A DNA stretch of 64,000 bases, taken from an uncultured Alteromonadaceae bacterium. Lineage in GTDB: Bacteria; Pseudomonadota; Gammaproteobacteria; Enterobacterales; Alteromonadaceae. The position numbers and the translations under genes are program-made. Within the stretch, counting starts at the first letter, position 1; each line of letters begins with the position of its first letter. A model generated the notes under the pieces. That model made no database searches, had not been told where the DNA came from, and was given only the letters and a program-made list of their open reading frames with translations. Shown here in pieces: positions 41,247 through 50,941 of the stretch. Location: the NCBI GenBank assembly GCA_950073835.1, contig CATMRP010000004.1:1-64000 (forward strand). Reading direction: 5' to 3'.

Positions 41247-42089
41247 ATGAATCGCCTCTTAGCCATCATCAGCGTTGCTTTTATCCTGCTTTTACTGGTG
41301 GTTTACAGTCGCCCGGTAACGGCGCTGACACTGGACGATCTGACCCATTATTTTCATGACGAGGATTTACTGACGCTTGCCGTAGCCGACCAGCAAATTC
41401 CGGTCCTTGAGATCCAACCGAGCGTCCCCTTAGTACGCGGTACTGCCATTATTCTGGTATCCCTTCAGTCACAATCGATTAATCTGGATACCGGCCTGGT
41501 ACTGGCCGAAAGCCTGGGTAAAAAAGGCTGGCGCACCTTGCTTATTCCCACTGACTTTAATCAGGCTGAGGCTACTCAGCCAGCTACGGTAACCAGTGAT
41601 AAACCGGTGGCTAACCTGCTAACGGCGCCGGTGGACTACGATGCCTACCGGCTGCAAATAATCGGTTTGATTAACGCCGCCTATACCCATGCGAATCAGT
41701 TTAAAGGCTACACGTTTATTATTGCTGAAGGCATGACCAGCGCGGTGTTACTCGACGCCATCCACAATGGGTTGGTCAGTGCGCCGGACACGCTGGTGAG
41801 CGTTGGCGCTTTCTGGCCGGCCAGAACCCAAAACAATGCGCTGGCCGGGATGTTGGCCCAGAGCAGCTACCCGGTACTGGATATTAGTTTGCCGTCGCTG
41901 AGCCAATGGCAATCCGCCACTGTTGAGCAGCGCAGAAATGCCGTAGCGATGAGTTTGAAGCAACTTTATCGTCAACGCACGTTTACAGCGCAGCAAAGTT
42001 ATGGCGGTGCCGGCGACCGACTGCCCCGGCCGGGCAGTGCCTGGTTAGGCACCGAGATCTACAGTTGGTTACGCTATCTCGGCTGGTAG
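41247..42089 (+). CDS. DUF3530-family (alpha/beta-hydrolase-like) protein
   Basis: Signal-anchor N-terminus; GTAIILVSLQSQSINLDTGLVLAESLGKKGWRTLLIPTD pattern. Confidence 0.65.
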   Translation: MNRLLAIISVAFILLLLVVYSRPVTALTLDDLTHYFHDEDLLTLAVADQQIPVLEIQPSVPLVRGTAIILVSLQSQSINLDTGLVLAESLGKKGWRTLLIPTDFNQAEATQPATVTSDKPVANLLTAPVDYDAYRLQIIGLINAAYTHANQFKGYTFIIAEGMTSAVLLDAIHNGLVSAPDTLVSVGAFWPARTQNNALAGMLAQSSYPVLDISLPSLSQWQSATVEQRRNAVAMSLKQLYRQRTFTAQQSYGGAGDRLPRPGSAWLGTEIYSWLRYLGW

Positions 42090-42331
42090 TATATCTGCTG
42101 GAATCGCACTCAGAATCGAAAACCGTTGAACTCTCAGTGGCTTTAGCAGTAACGAAAAGTTCTTCTAAAATCGCTCACCATTAAGACCGATAATTCTCTT
42201 ACAGCCTATGCCAGGCGAGGTATTCAAAGACCTACAGGTTTTACTGCAACTCGTCGCATTTTTACAATTCTCCCGGTGATTTTAGAATTTTGGACTATAC
42301 TTCGTTTAGGTTTTTTTAGCGGATTGCCAGC

Positions 42332-42655
42332 GTGAGTATCAGTCAATTTATTGAGGAAAAATCCCGACAGCTGTGTTTTTATTTGCGCGCTTTCTGGCAG
42401 GGCACCCTGAATTATCAGGAACTCAATTTTTTTTTCTGGGACACCCTTGAGGAGTGGTCTCTTTACCGCAGTGACGATCTGGAGCCAAGCACTCATAAAG
42501 AACGCGTCTTTTGGCACTTATTGCACCAAATACATTACTGGCGAGAAGATCAGCTTATAGACGACGAAATTTTACGCGAGGAATTAACCCATTGCGTGGC
42601 TTACCTTAAAGGCGAGTCGGTGTATCCCATGGATTGCATCGGTATCCGTCCTTAA
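42332..42655 (+). CDS. Hypothetical protein
   Basis: 107-aa ORF, MSISQFIEEKSRQLCFYLRAFWQGTLNYQELNFFFWDTLEEW...; plausible independent gene between two core genes. Confidence 0.6.
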   Translation: MSISQFIEEKSRQLCFYLRAFWQGTLNYQELNFFFWDTLEEWSLYRSDDLEPSTHKERVFWHLLHQIHYWREDQLIDDEILREELTHCVAYLKGESVYPMDCIGIRP

Positions 42656-42758
42656 CGCCAGCGGTACTCGTTCCCTTCATTGCCAGACTTTTACTTGCAG
42701 CCACTGACTATCCGTGATCCAATAAGCGCATAACAAAAGTTAAAAAGAGTTTTTCTCA

Positions 42759-44102
42759 GTGCGCACATCCCTGGCCATTTTCCGCGACAAGCGCTTATTC
42801 AGTATTTTTGTATTTGGCATCGCCAGTGGTTTTCCCTGGGTCATGATAGGCTCAGTACTGTCTGCCTGGCTGAAGGATGAATCGCTGTCACGTTCAGCCA
42901 TTGGACTGTTCGGCGCTATTTTTGCCGTTTACTCCTTTAATTTTTTATGGGCACCGTTGCTCGACCGCATTAAACCGCTGGTGCTTGGTCAACGCCGTGG
43001 CTGGATAGGGCAAATGCAGTTGCTGATCATTGGTTGCTGTGTGTGGATGTCGACCCTCGATGCCCAAAGCTCGCTGTATCAGATTGCTCTGTGTGGTTTT
43101 ATTATTGCGTTAAGTTCTGCCACTCAGGATATCGCCATTGATGCCTTCAGAATAGACACCATCGCTCAACACGAGACCGACGCCATGTCGGCAGCCTCCT
43201 CGCTGGCCACCGCAGGATGGTGGACAGGTTACGGCGGACTTGGCGCTATTCCGTTTATGGTGGCCGACATGCCCGGCTGGGAGTGGCAGCAAATCTATTT
43301 ACTGCTGGCCGCTATTATGGCGGTATGCCTGATGGCTACCCTCCTGGTGGCTAAAGAGCCCAAGGTAAACCGACAAGCCATGCTGGATGCCGCCACTGAG
43401 CGCTATCAGGCATTACTCAATGCTGGCGACAGCCTCTTTGGTAAAATCTCCAGTTGGCTATTGGTCAGCCTGGTAGAGCCGTTTCGGGAGTTTTTCAGCC
43501 GTAACGGCGTAAAGCTGGCCCTGCAAATACTGCTGTTTGTATTTTTGTTTAAAATTGGCGAAGCGTTTCTTGGCCGGATGAGTATTGTGTTTTACAAAGA
43601 GATAGGTTTCAGCAACAGTGAAATAGGCACCTATTCAAAATTACTCAACTGGTGGGTCACCATTGTGTTTTCCATTATCGGCGGACTGGTGAATATCCGC
43701 TACGGTATCTTCCGCGGTCTGTTTATTGCCGGCATTGCCATGGCGGCAAGTAATCTGATGTTCGCCTGGATGGCGGAAATTGGCCCGCACAAAGGTTGGT
43801 TTGTGGTCACCATTGTGCTGGACGGCTTTACCTCAGCGTGGAGTACCGTGGCCATGGTAGCGTTTATATCGCTGTTATGTAACCGGGCGTTTTCGGCCAC
43901 ACAATATGCTTTGATGGCGTCTTTAAGTGTTGCCAGCCGCACTTTACTGGCCTCGGCCAGTGGTATTCTGGTGGATGCGATGGGCGGTAACTGGGCACTG
44001 TTTTTTATCCTCACCGCCTTGATGGTAATCCCCAGCCTGGTTATTTTGTACCGGCTGAGGCATAACATTACGGCAATTGAAAAAGGCAATGCGGCCAGTT
44101 AG
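42759..44102 (+). CDS. AmpG-family MFS permease
   Basis: FGIASGFPWVMIGSVLSAWLKDESLSRSAIGLFG...SATQDIAIDAFRI, typical of AmpG-like muropeptide permeases. Confidence 0.85.
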   Translation: MRTSLAIFRDKRLFSIFVFGIASGFPWVMIGSVLSAWLKDESLSRSAIGLFGAIFAVYSFNFLWAPLLDRIKPLVLGQRRGWIGQMQLLIIGCCVWMSTLDAQSSLYQIALCGFIIALSSATQDIAIDAFRIDTIAQHETDAMSAASSLATAGWWTGYGGLGAIPFMVADMPGWEWQQIYLLLAAIMAVCLMATLLVAKEPKVNRQAMLDAATERYQALLNAGDSLFGKISSWLLVSLVEPFREFFSRNGVKLALQILLFVFLFKIGEAFLGRMSIVFYKEIGFSNSEIGTYSKLLNWWVTIVFSIIGGLVNIRYGIFRGLFIAGIAMAASNLMFAWMAEIGPHKGWFVVTIVLDGFTSAWSTVAMVAFISLLCNRAFSATQYALMASLSVASRTLLASASGILVDAMGGNWALFFILTALMVIPSLVILYRLRHNITAIEKGNAAS

Positions 44103-44113
44103 TTCAGGCAGGG

Positions 44114-45091
44114 TTATTTAATTCGCAGGATAGCCTGATTTCGGCCACTTTCCTTGGCTTCATAAAGCGCCTGATCGGCGATATCCAGCCATTGCATCTC
44201 ATTTTGAAATGCCGGCGAAAACTCAGCCAGGCCAAGACTAACGGTAAACCGAATAGACTGCCCTTCGTGGGTAACTGTGGTTGCCTCGGCCGCTTTACGG
44301 ATCCGCTCGGCCACCTGCATAGCCCCGTCGCCATTGGCGTCGGCCAGGATAATAGCAAACTCCTCCCCGCCATAACGGCCGGCCAGGTCAGTTTCACGCA
44401 CCTGCTGTTTAATAATTCTCGCCAGGGTCTGAATCACTTTATCCCCTGCCTGATGACCGTAGTTGTCATTGACCGCTTTAAAGTGGTCAATATCGAGCAT
44501 AATGGCTGTATTAACCGACTCACGGCGTTTTGCCAACCGGTACAGGCTCTGAAAACGCTCCTGCCAGTAACGGCGATTGTAAAGCTGAGTCAGTCCGTCC
44601 ACGCGGCTCATTTCGGTAAGCTGATTATTGAGGCCTTCGATATTCAGCCGGCTGCTGGCCTGGTCTGTTACGTCGTAAACCAGCATACACATACGCTCAA
44701 CGTTACCGGTAAGCGATGACAACGGAAACAAAGTCACGTTCTGATACATCACATCAAGTTCGGAAGTAATCGGTCGGTTACAGCCAAACTTAAACAAATA
44801 AGGGCGTTGCTCCCAAATCAGGAACACCGGTGATTTAAGGTTAAAGACGGGCTCAGCTTTTAGCATTAACCAGTCCTGTTCAATCTCCGGAAAGTGCTGG
44901 AACAGCGATTTACCAACAATCTGGCTGGGCCGCAGGTTGCTGTGATTCTCCATAAACTGGTTCCACACTTCCACGTTAAAGTCGCGGTCGAGCACTACTA
45001 TCCCAACTTCAAGGGAGCTCAGTAGGTCATGTAACCAATGCTGGCGGCTTAGTTCTTCCATTACATCAGTGTTCACGGCATTAGTCCTCAA
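44114..45091 (-). CDS. PAS-GGDEF diguanylate cyclase
   Basis: RVDGLTQLYNRRYW...DIDHFKAVNDNYGHQAGD...DLAGRYGGEEFAIIL (GGEEF). The start overlaps the upstream response-regulator ORF. Confidence 0.92.
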   Translation of the reverse strand: MRTNAVNTDVMEELSRQHWLHDLLSSLEVGIVVLDRDFNVEVWNQFMENHSNLRPSQIVGKSLFQHFPEIEQDWLMLKAEPVFNLKSPVFLIWEQRPYLFKFGCNRPITSELDVMYQNVTLFPLSSLTGNVERMCMLVYDVTDQASSRLNIEGLNNQLTEMSRVDGLTQLYNRRYWQERFQSLYRLAKRRESVNTAIMLDIDHFKAVNDNYGHQAGDKVIQTLARIIKQQVRETDLAGRYGGEEFAIILADANGDGAMQVAERIRKAAEATTVTHEGQSIRFTVSLGLAEFSPAFQNEMQWLDIADQALYEAKESGRNQAILRIK

Positions 45092-46094
45092 TATCTACCA
45101 GTCGTGAATAAATACGCTCCATGGAGGTATCCGGGAACAGCAACAGCAACTCAAAATGGATGCCGCGCTGTTTGATGCCGTAACCAATTTCCACCGCCAT
45201 AATGCGATTCCAGCGTTGTTTGGTATTTGCTAGCAAACTCTCCAACTCACGGTTACGCCCCAGAATAATCGGCGACGAATGACTGAAGGTAACGTTGAGC
45301 TGATCCGACAGTGCATTCAGGCAGGCTCCAATCAGGATATTAGAAATATCCATCAGCGCTTCAAGCTGCGCAGGCGCTGCCGACAACTGGTCATAATTTA
45401 ATAACGTAATAATGTTTTCAAAGTCAGTATCATTGAAAATTACCAGCGCCTCGCCGTTGATACCGGCACTTACAAACCCTTTGGACACTGCCGAAACGCT
45501 GTCATTGCGGTTTACCTCGGCAAAGGCCATATGCAGTTCGTTGTTCTCAATAATATTTACATTAGGAATGGGTAAGTCGATAAACTCTCCCAACTGACGA
45601 GCAAGATTTTCACCGGCGCGGCCCATGGCCACGTTAACCAGTTCCCGGTAAGCATCCAGTTTTTCGCTGTCGCTGCTACCAGCCAGTGCAGTTTGTTTCT
45701 TGCGTTGCTCTGACCGGGCGTCGCCGGTGTAAATGCCATACTGCTTGAGTAAGGTGATGAGCTTTTGATTATCGATAGGTTTGCGAATAAAGTCCAAAGC
45801 GCCCATGGCCAGCATTCGGGTTCGCGCTTCTGGCTGAACGTCCCCAGACACCGTGATCACCAAGCAAGGTAAGTCCTCTCGGCGGACAACTTCCATAGTG
45901 GCATACCCGTCCATCACCGGCATATTCAGATCGAGAAACATCACATCGCCTTTTCCGGCGCGAATCATCTCCAACGCTTCCTGACCGTCTTTGGCAAAGT
46001 GCAACTGCACATCCCAGCCATCCGGGATAGCTCGGGCCATCTGCTTTCTGGCAAAGGCTGAGTCATCACAAATTAATACATTGGTTTTACTCAT
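45081..46094 (-). CDS. Response regulator with CheC/CheX-like C-terminal domain
   Basis: VLICDDSAFARKQM...GDVMFLDLNMPVMDGYATMEVV receiver domain; C-terminal LEALMDISNILIGACLNALSDQL. Confidence 0.85.
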   Translation of the reverse strand: MSKTNVLICDDSAFARKQMARAIPDGWDVQLHFAKDGQEALEMIRAGKGDVMFLDLNMPVMDGYATMEVVRREDLPCLVITVSGDVQPEARTRMLAMGALDFIRKPIDNQKLITLLKQYGIYTGDARSEQRKKQTALAGSSDSEKLDAYRELVNVAMGRAGENLARQLGEFIDLPIPNVNIIENNELHMAFAEVNRNDSVSAVSKGFVSAGINGEALVIFNDTDFENIITLLNYDQLSAAPAQLEALMDISNILIGACLNALSDQLNVTFSHSSPIILGRNRELESLLANTKQRWNRIMAVEIGYGIKQRGIHFELLLLFPDTSMERIYSRLVDIED

Positions 46095-46102
46095 AATCCA
46101 CC

Positions 46103-46375
46103 CTAAACGGCCACCGGCGCTTTGATGTGCGGATGCGACTGATAGTTTTCTAATGTGAAATCATCAATGCTAAAACCAAAGATATCCTTAACCTCAGGGT
46201 TGAGTCGCATAATCGGGCGCGCAAAGGGCTCGCGACTGAGTTGCAGCTCCGTTTGCTCCAGATGGTTCAGGTATAAATGCGCATCGCCCAGGGTATGAAT
46301 AAACTCACCGGGCTGCAAATCGCACACTTGTGCCACCATCAGGGTAAGTAAGGCATAACTGGCGATATTAAACGG
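46103..46375 (-). pseudogene. thyA: Displaced 3' fragment of thymidylate synthase
   Basis: [54 protein letters not shown]...[18 protein letters not shown] is the ThyA C-terminal third. Homology stops abruptly upstream of PFNIAS; the first 18 aa of the track ORF ([18 protein letters not shown]) do not look like ThyA. Confidence 0.92.
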
Positions 46376-46533
46376 TTTTGTGACAATGGGGGTTACATCA
46401 ACAAACGCTTCGCACACATTATTAATCACAATAACTTAACTCTTTCTTCTTAGTCTAAGCAGCATAGTAATATAAAAGGTGGAAGTGTTAAATTGTAAAA
46501 GCTGAAACCATTTCTATAGAAAAGGACTAGACG

Positions 46534-46773
46534 CTAGTTCTTTCTCAAAAAACTGAGTCCTTCAGTTGGCTCTAAACCAAGCGCCTCGCAATATTGCACA
46601 TACTCATATACATTTAGCTTACGTTGAAATGTTTCAACTTTGTTGACGAATTGATGTGATTCATCAATGCGTTCAGCGAACTGGCGAACCGTCAGCCCTT
46701 GCTCTTTTCTGGCGTCTACCAGCCATTTTATTAATGACACGTACCGTTGATTATTGATTGTTTTGTTCATCAA
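46534..46773 (-). CDS. Small XRE/HTH transcriptional regulator
   Basis: VSLIKWLVDARKEQGLTVRQFAERIDESHQFVNKVETFQRKLNVYEYVQYCEALG helix-turn-helix pattern. Confidence 0.8.
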   Translation of the reverse strand: MMNKTINNQRYVSLIKWLVDARKEQGLTVRQFAERIDESHQFVNKVETFQRKLNVYEYVQYCEALGLEPTEGLSFLRKN

Positions 46774-46878
46774 ATCATTATGTTGCCCTTTTCATTTGTC
46801 TCCAAAATAGGGATAAGTAGGAAGTAATCTGCTACGATATAGACTTTCGATAAACCTTATAATCAGCAACCAATTGAA

Positions 46879-47220
46879 ATGAAAGAACTAACGAATGATA
46901 TTGACAGTGGACATGTTAGAGAGCTTTTGAAGGTTGGCGCTCAAGCAATGTTATCTAATCTTCTGGAACATAAAGAGTATCGCGATGGTGTTCTCCAATT
47001 AATGGAAAATCACAACCGAATTGAAACAGGTGAATTGTTATTTGTAGCGCCGTACTATAATTATTGTTGTCAGGCATACGTTGCAGAAGGTAAAAATGGT
47101 CTGTATCGCATTTTTCAACAGAATATCTCTCCAAACATTTCAGCCCCAATCTTTACCATGGACTATATAAACTCGGTTTACATTGAAAACTATGAGCGTT
47201 ATTTCGAAGATAACAAATAG
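46879..47220 (+). CDS. Hypothetical protein
   Basis: 113-aa ORF ending just before the IS30 element; no recognised family. Confidence 0.5.
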   Translation: MKELTNDIDSGHVRELLKVGAQAMLSNLLEHKEYRDGVLQLMENHNRIETGELLFVAPYYNYCCQAYVAEGKNGLYRIFQQNISPNISAPIFTMDYINSVYIENYERYFEDNK

Positions 47221-47235
47221 GATATTCAGGTGTCC

Positions 47236-48322
47236 CGAATTCAGATAATAAGTGCACCACTCATGGTTAAACGGTGAGGAGAGATCAACTGCCTGTTGGT
47301 GGTACTCTGTAGTCGCCAAACAAACATGAGTAGTTACCATGAGTTACAAACAGTTGATCGAGGGACAACGATACCAGATTGAGGCCTACTTGCGCGAGGG
47401 TTTCAGTTATCGGGAGATTGGAAAACGTCTGAGAGTGAGTCATAGCACTATTAGTCGGGAAGTAAATCGCAATCGAATTCGGGATAGCCATTACCTGCCG
47501 GAAGTCGCTCAGGCGAAGACAATAAAACGACGTTGTCAGGCCGCAAAGTACAGGATATTTGAACTGACGATTACCTTTGTTGAGTTCGGGCTTAACGAAA
47601 AGTGGAGCCCTGAGCAGATTGCTGGTGTAGGTAAAATCATCGGTCATCCCGTCAGTCACGAATGGATTTATGGTTATGTCCAGCGGGACAAGTTACGCGG
47701 CGGCAAGTTGTATAAACTACTGTGCCAGAGTCACCGAAGATACCGTAAAGGTAACCGCGCGAAGCGTGTGATTATCCCGAATCGCGTTGGCATAGAACAT
47801 CGTCCCGCTATCGTGAACAAGAAGGAGCGGTTCGGTGACTGGGAAGCTGACACGGTTTTGGGCAAGCAAGGAACGGGCGCGATTGTTAGCTTGGTAGAGC
47901 GTAAAAGTAAGCTGTATCTGATACGCAAAGTGCCTGCGAAAAGCGCAGCCGATGTGGCCCGTGCCATGGTAGGCATGTTGTGGAAATATCGCAGTCATGT
48001 GCGATCTATCACGGCGGACAACGGCAGTGAATTCTGTGACCACGAGCTGGTCGCAGAGAAACTTAAAACGGATATTTACTTCGCAAACCCATATTCATCC
48101 TGGGAACGCGGACTGAATGAAAACTTTAACGGTTTGCTTCGCCAATACATACGTAAAGGCACCGATTTACGGACAGTAACGAACAGGCAGATTGCTGAGA
48201 TTGAACGGGCATTAAATGCCAGACCGAGGAAGTGCCTTGGCTTCAGGCAACCTGTCGCGGTATTCATTGAATTACGCAAGGCTGCCTAATTTAGCGAGTG
48301 GTGCACTTCGGAGTTGAATTCG
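47236..48322 (+). mobile_element. IS30-family insertion sequence
   Basis: Imperfect terminal inverted repeats CGAATTCAGATAATAAGTGCACCACTC (left) and GAGTGGTGCACTTCGGAGTTGAATTCG (right) flanking an IS30-type transposase. Confidence 0.88.
47339..48289 (+). CDS. IS30-family transposase
   Basis: Helix-turn-helix YREIGKRLRVSHSTISREVNRN; DWEADTVLG, SITADNGSEF, NPYSSWERGLNENFNGLLRQYIRKGTDL (DDE). Confidence 0.95.
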   Translation: MSYKQLIEGQRYQIEAYLREGFSYREIGKRLRVSHSTISREVNRNRIRDSHYLPEVAQAKTIKRRCQAAKYRIFELTITFVEFGLNEKWSPEQIAGVGKIIGHPVSHEWIYGYVQRDKLRGGKLYKLLCQSHRRYRKGNRAKRVIIPNRVGIEHRPAIVNKKERFGDWEADTVLGKQGTGAIVSLVERKSKLYLIRKVPAKSAADVARAMVGMLWKYRSHVRSITADNGSEFCDHELVAEKLKTDIYFANPYSSWERGLNENFNGLLRQYIRKGTDLRTVTNRQIAEIERALNARPRKCLGFRQPVAVFIELRKAA

Positions 48323-48555
48323 CGGTAAGCTAAAAACCTTAAAGTTATGAATTTAAGTGTTTTATTTTTAAATTTTGATTGTGGTGTGTGAATCATTTTG
48401 ATGTATTTTTTTTCGCCCCTCTTTATTGGATAATACCTATATAACGAAGATGGATTTATTTTGCCTGGTATTCCAATTCAGGATAATTTTTATCGCCTGT
48501 TACCCAAAACTAAGTTTGGTAATTAGCACTACACTAGCTTTAGGTTACTGTACTC

Positions 48556-48933
48556 ATGTTTAAATGCTCCGAGATAAATTTCACTCCCGAAAAGATTGTC
48601 GAAAATTTAGATGTATTGGCTCAGACCTATTCAATAAGAACGATTTCTTTTTTGCGTTCTATAGGTTTGTCATTTGAGATTACTGAGCTAGATAACGATA
48701 ATCCTGCAAATCGGGCGCAAGCCTTAAATAGGCTATGCGAAATTGACACCTTTTTAAATTCCGCGCGGCCTTGGTTTACTTCTGATAATGAGTGCTGGAA
48801 TTGGTTCATGAATGAGCAGCTCGAAGCGTTTTCACATTTAACGCCGTCAGAAATCGTGAGGCGCTACCAGGGGCGTGGAATTAGCGCTTTGCTTGAGTGG
48901 GCGGAAGAACGAAATCTTGGTAATTTTCAGTAA
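48556..48933 (+). CDS. Hypothetical protein
   Basis: 125-aa ORF in island; no recognised family. Confidence 0.5.
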   Translation: MFKCSEINFTPEKIVENLDVLAQTYSIRTISFLRSIGLSFEITELDNDNPANRAQALNRLCEIDTFLNSARPWFTSDNECWNWFMNEQLEAFSHLTPSEIVRRYQGRGISALLEWAEERNLGNFQ

Positions 48934-49027
48934 AACCACAGCATATTAACTTCCAGGCATAATGATAAAGCGGGAAGTAACACTTCGATTCTTTAGTCAA
49001 TGTCAGAACTAATAATTGGATAAAAAT

Positions 49028-49333
49028 ATGACAGATAATGCTTTTGACGAAATAATGGACAATTTAAGGCATTGGACCAGTGAGGAGATCCATTCACCTT
49101 CATTACTAATGTCCTTGGATGATGGTTCTTTCCATTTAGGCTACTACGCGGGAATGGGGAACTCTGATAGTTCACCTATCGACAATTTTTCGCCACTGTA
49201 TAGAACGAAAATCAACCAGCTTTATCGCGAGGGACAACTGGAAGTCACAGGGCGAGCATTCAGCCTATACCCAGGAAGCGGCCGTTTTAGAAAACTGGTA
49301 TTTACAAAGCAATACCCTGAACCTGGGTCGTAG
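49028..49333 (+). CDS. Hypothetical protein
   Basis: 101-aa ORF MTDNAFDEIMDNLRHWTSEEIHSPSLLMSLDDGSFHLGYYAG... Confidence 0.5.
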   Translation: MTDNAFDEIMDNLRHWTSEEIHSPSLLMSLDDGSFHLGYYAGMGNSDSSPIDNFSPLYRTKINQLYREGQLEVTGRAFSLYPGSGRFRKLVFTKQYPEPGS

Positions 49334-49420
49334 TCAAAATGGATTTCTATGACTAGATACAATGTACAATAGTTATATTTCGTCAGTCATCAATACAAAC
49401 TCTACAGGGACCTTACACTT

Positions 49421-50104
49421 ATGAGCACAAAAGAATGGGTTTCAGAGCCAGCAGACGGTGTTGGAACTTATCAGGATTGTATCTATGATTGGGACAATTA
49501 TGCGGTTAACCCTAATCCGGCGGTAATTCAATTAACCCACTCCGCTGACACGACGATTACGCAGAAATTCATTAACGATAAATTGGCATCACAATTTACG
49601 ATGGAAGTGACTATACCTGCGAAAACGTTTGATAAAATCGCAATCGAATGGTGCAGAAAGCGCTCTCTCAACACAAATAAATACAAGCTAGAGGAACTAC
49701 TCAGTAAATACAATTTTCCGCAATCACATCGAGCAGATGAATCGACCGAAGTTCTGGAAGATGCATTAAGTGGTTCTGAATTTACTCAAACGATAAAAGA
49801 GCAAAGCGAACAGCCTGAAATCGAAGCTAACCTCGAAATAGATAATATATTCAACATATTAACTACAGATCCTCTCGAAGCCGAATATATGCAGGAATCC
49901 AGTAACAAGTTGCTCCAACTCCGAGATGAGGGGCGAAATTTGTCCCGGAAATATCCAATACTAAGCAAAATAGGTAGTGAAGAGGAGCATACGAAGGCAT
50001 TGAGGATGATGGAAATCTTGCTAAACGATTATGACAGTAATTTACTGCTGATTGATGCGCTGAGTTGTTCTATCGCTCGATATGAAGCAGATAATGACGT
50101 TTAA
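49421..50104 (+). CDS. Hypothetical protein
   Basis: 227-aa ORF, 5 nt upstream of the next ORF. Confidence 0.55.
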   Translation: MSTKEWVSEPADGVGTYQDCIYDWDNYAVNPNPAVIQLTHSADTTITQKFINDKLASQFTMEVTIPAKTFDKIAIEWCRKRSLNTNKYKLEELLSKYNFPQSHRADESTEVLEDALSGSEFTQTIKEQSEQPEIEANLEIDNIFNILTTDPLEAEYMQESSNKLLQLRDEGRNLSRKYPILSKIGSEEEHTKALRMMEILLNDYDSNLLLIDALSCSIARYEADNDV

Positions 50105-50109
50105 AAATA

Positions 50110-50547
50110 ATGGTTAGCATTATGGTCAAATCTACAGGTCGGGCTCAACAAGCATTTAATGAAGTAGTACAAAGTCGACTTTCAGATATATCTTCAGAGC
50201 CACTTATTATCGTTGCTTTAGCAATTTGGTACGAAGACTTCATACCGGACATAACTCAATTGACCCGGATTAATGAGATAGCAAGAGCCGGGTATGTTTT
50301 AGAAAAATTAATGACCTTTCACTGTGTGACCCGTGATGTAAGACTCTCTATAACCCCTACGATTAATGAGCTAATTCGGGAGGCTTCAAGTCATATCAAG
50401 TTATTACCCATTGGATCGATTCTAAACGTCAAACAGTTTTCCGGTGACGGGCTAGCACTAAGGTGGAGACTTAGGGAAGATATTCACCGGCAAGTACAAG
50501 ACTTACTGCCCTACCAAGGGCGCACGTATACACATAATAGAGAATAA
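50110..50547 (+). CDS. Hypothetical protein
   Basis: 145-aa ORF (start 50110 or 50122), probably co-transcribed with the preceding ORF. Confidence 0.5.
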   Translation: MVSIMVKSTGRAQQAFNEVVQSRLSDISSEPLIIVALAIWYEDFIPDITQLTRINEIARAGYVLEKLMTFHCVTRDVRLSITPTINELIREASSHIKLLPIGSILNVKQFSGDGLALRWRLREDIHRQVQDLLPYQGRTYTHNRE

Positions 50548-50686
50548 GGCATTGTAAACTCGTAGTTTACAGCGTGTTGGCTCTTAGCTGTTATCTGAGT
50601 CGAAGGTTTGGGAGCATCAATGTTCCGCACTGGTGAGTTTTCTGGTGAATAGTGGCGGTTCAAAGCGAAATAAAATGGATATATAA

Positions 50687-50941
50687 ATGCCTGTTTTACG
50701 AAGTAATCGGTTACCAATTCAGCATCCCGGGGTTGTATTCAAACGATACTATCTTGATAGATATAATATTAAGCTCTCCGATGCTGCGAAGACACTAAAT
50801 TTGAAGATATCTCATCTTAATAACTTTCTCAACGGTGAGGCCACTGTTACTACCCCCTTGGCTACAAAATTGGAGAGCGTCACTGGCATTTCATCAGGCT
50901 TCTGGCTTAATCTACAGAAAAGCTACAAGCTTTATACATAA
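50687..50941 (+). CDS. HigA/VapI-like XRE-family antidote protein
   Basis: IQHPGVVFKRYYLDRYNIKLSDAAKTLNLKISHLNNFLNGEATVTTPLATKLESVTGISSGFWLNLQKSYKL matches the HigA-type pattern. Confidence 0.85.
   Translation: MPVLRSNRLPIQHPGVVFKRYYLDRYNIKLSDAAKTLNLKISHLNNFLNGEATVTTPLATKLESVTGISSGFWLNLQKSYKLYT

Noticed and set aside
43700-44719. Antisense ORFs in the ampG-like and GGDEF genes
   Set aside because: Overlap well-supported coding genes and have no domain signature.
46376-46429. N-terminal 18 aa of the 108-aa ORF as a genuine small ThyA-like protein
   Set aside because: Homology to ThyA begins only at PFNIAS. The fragment lacks the catalytic Cys region, so it is treated as a displaced pseudogene end.
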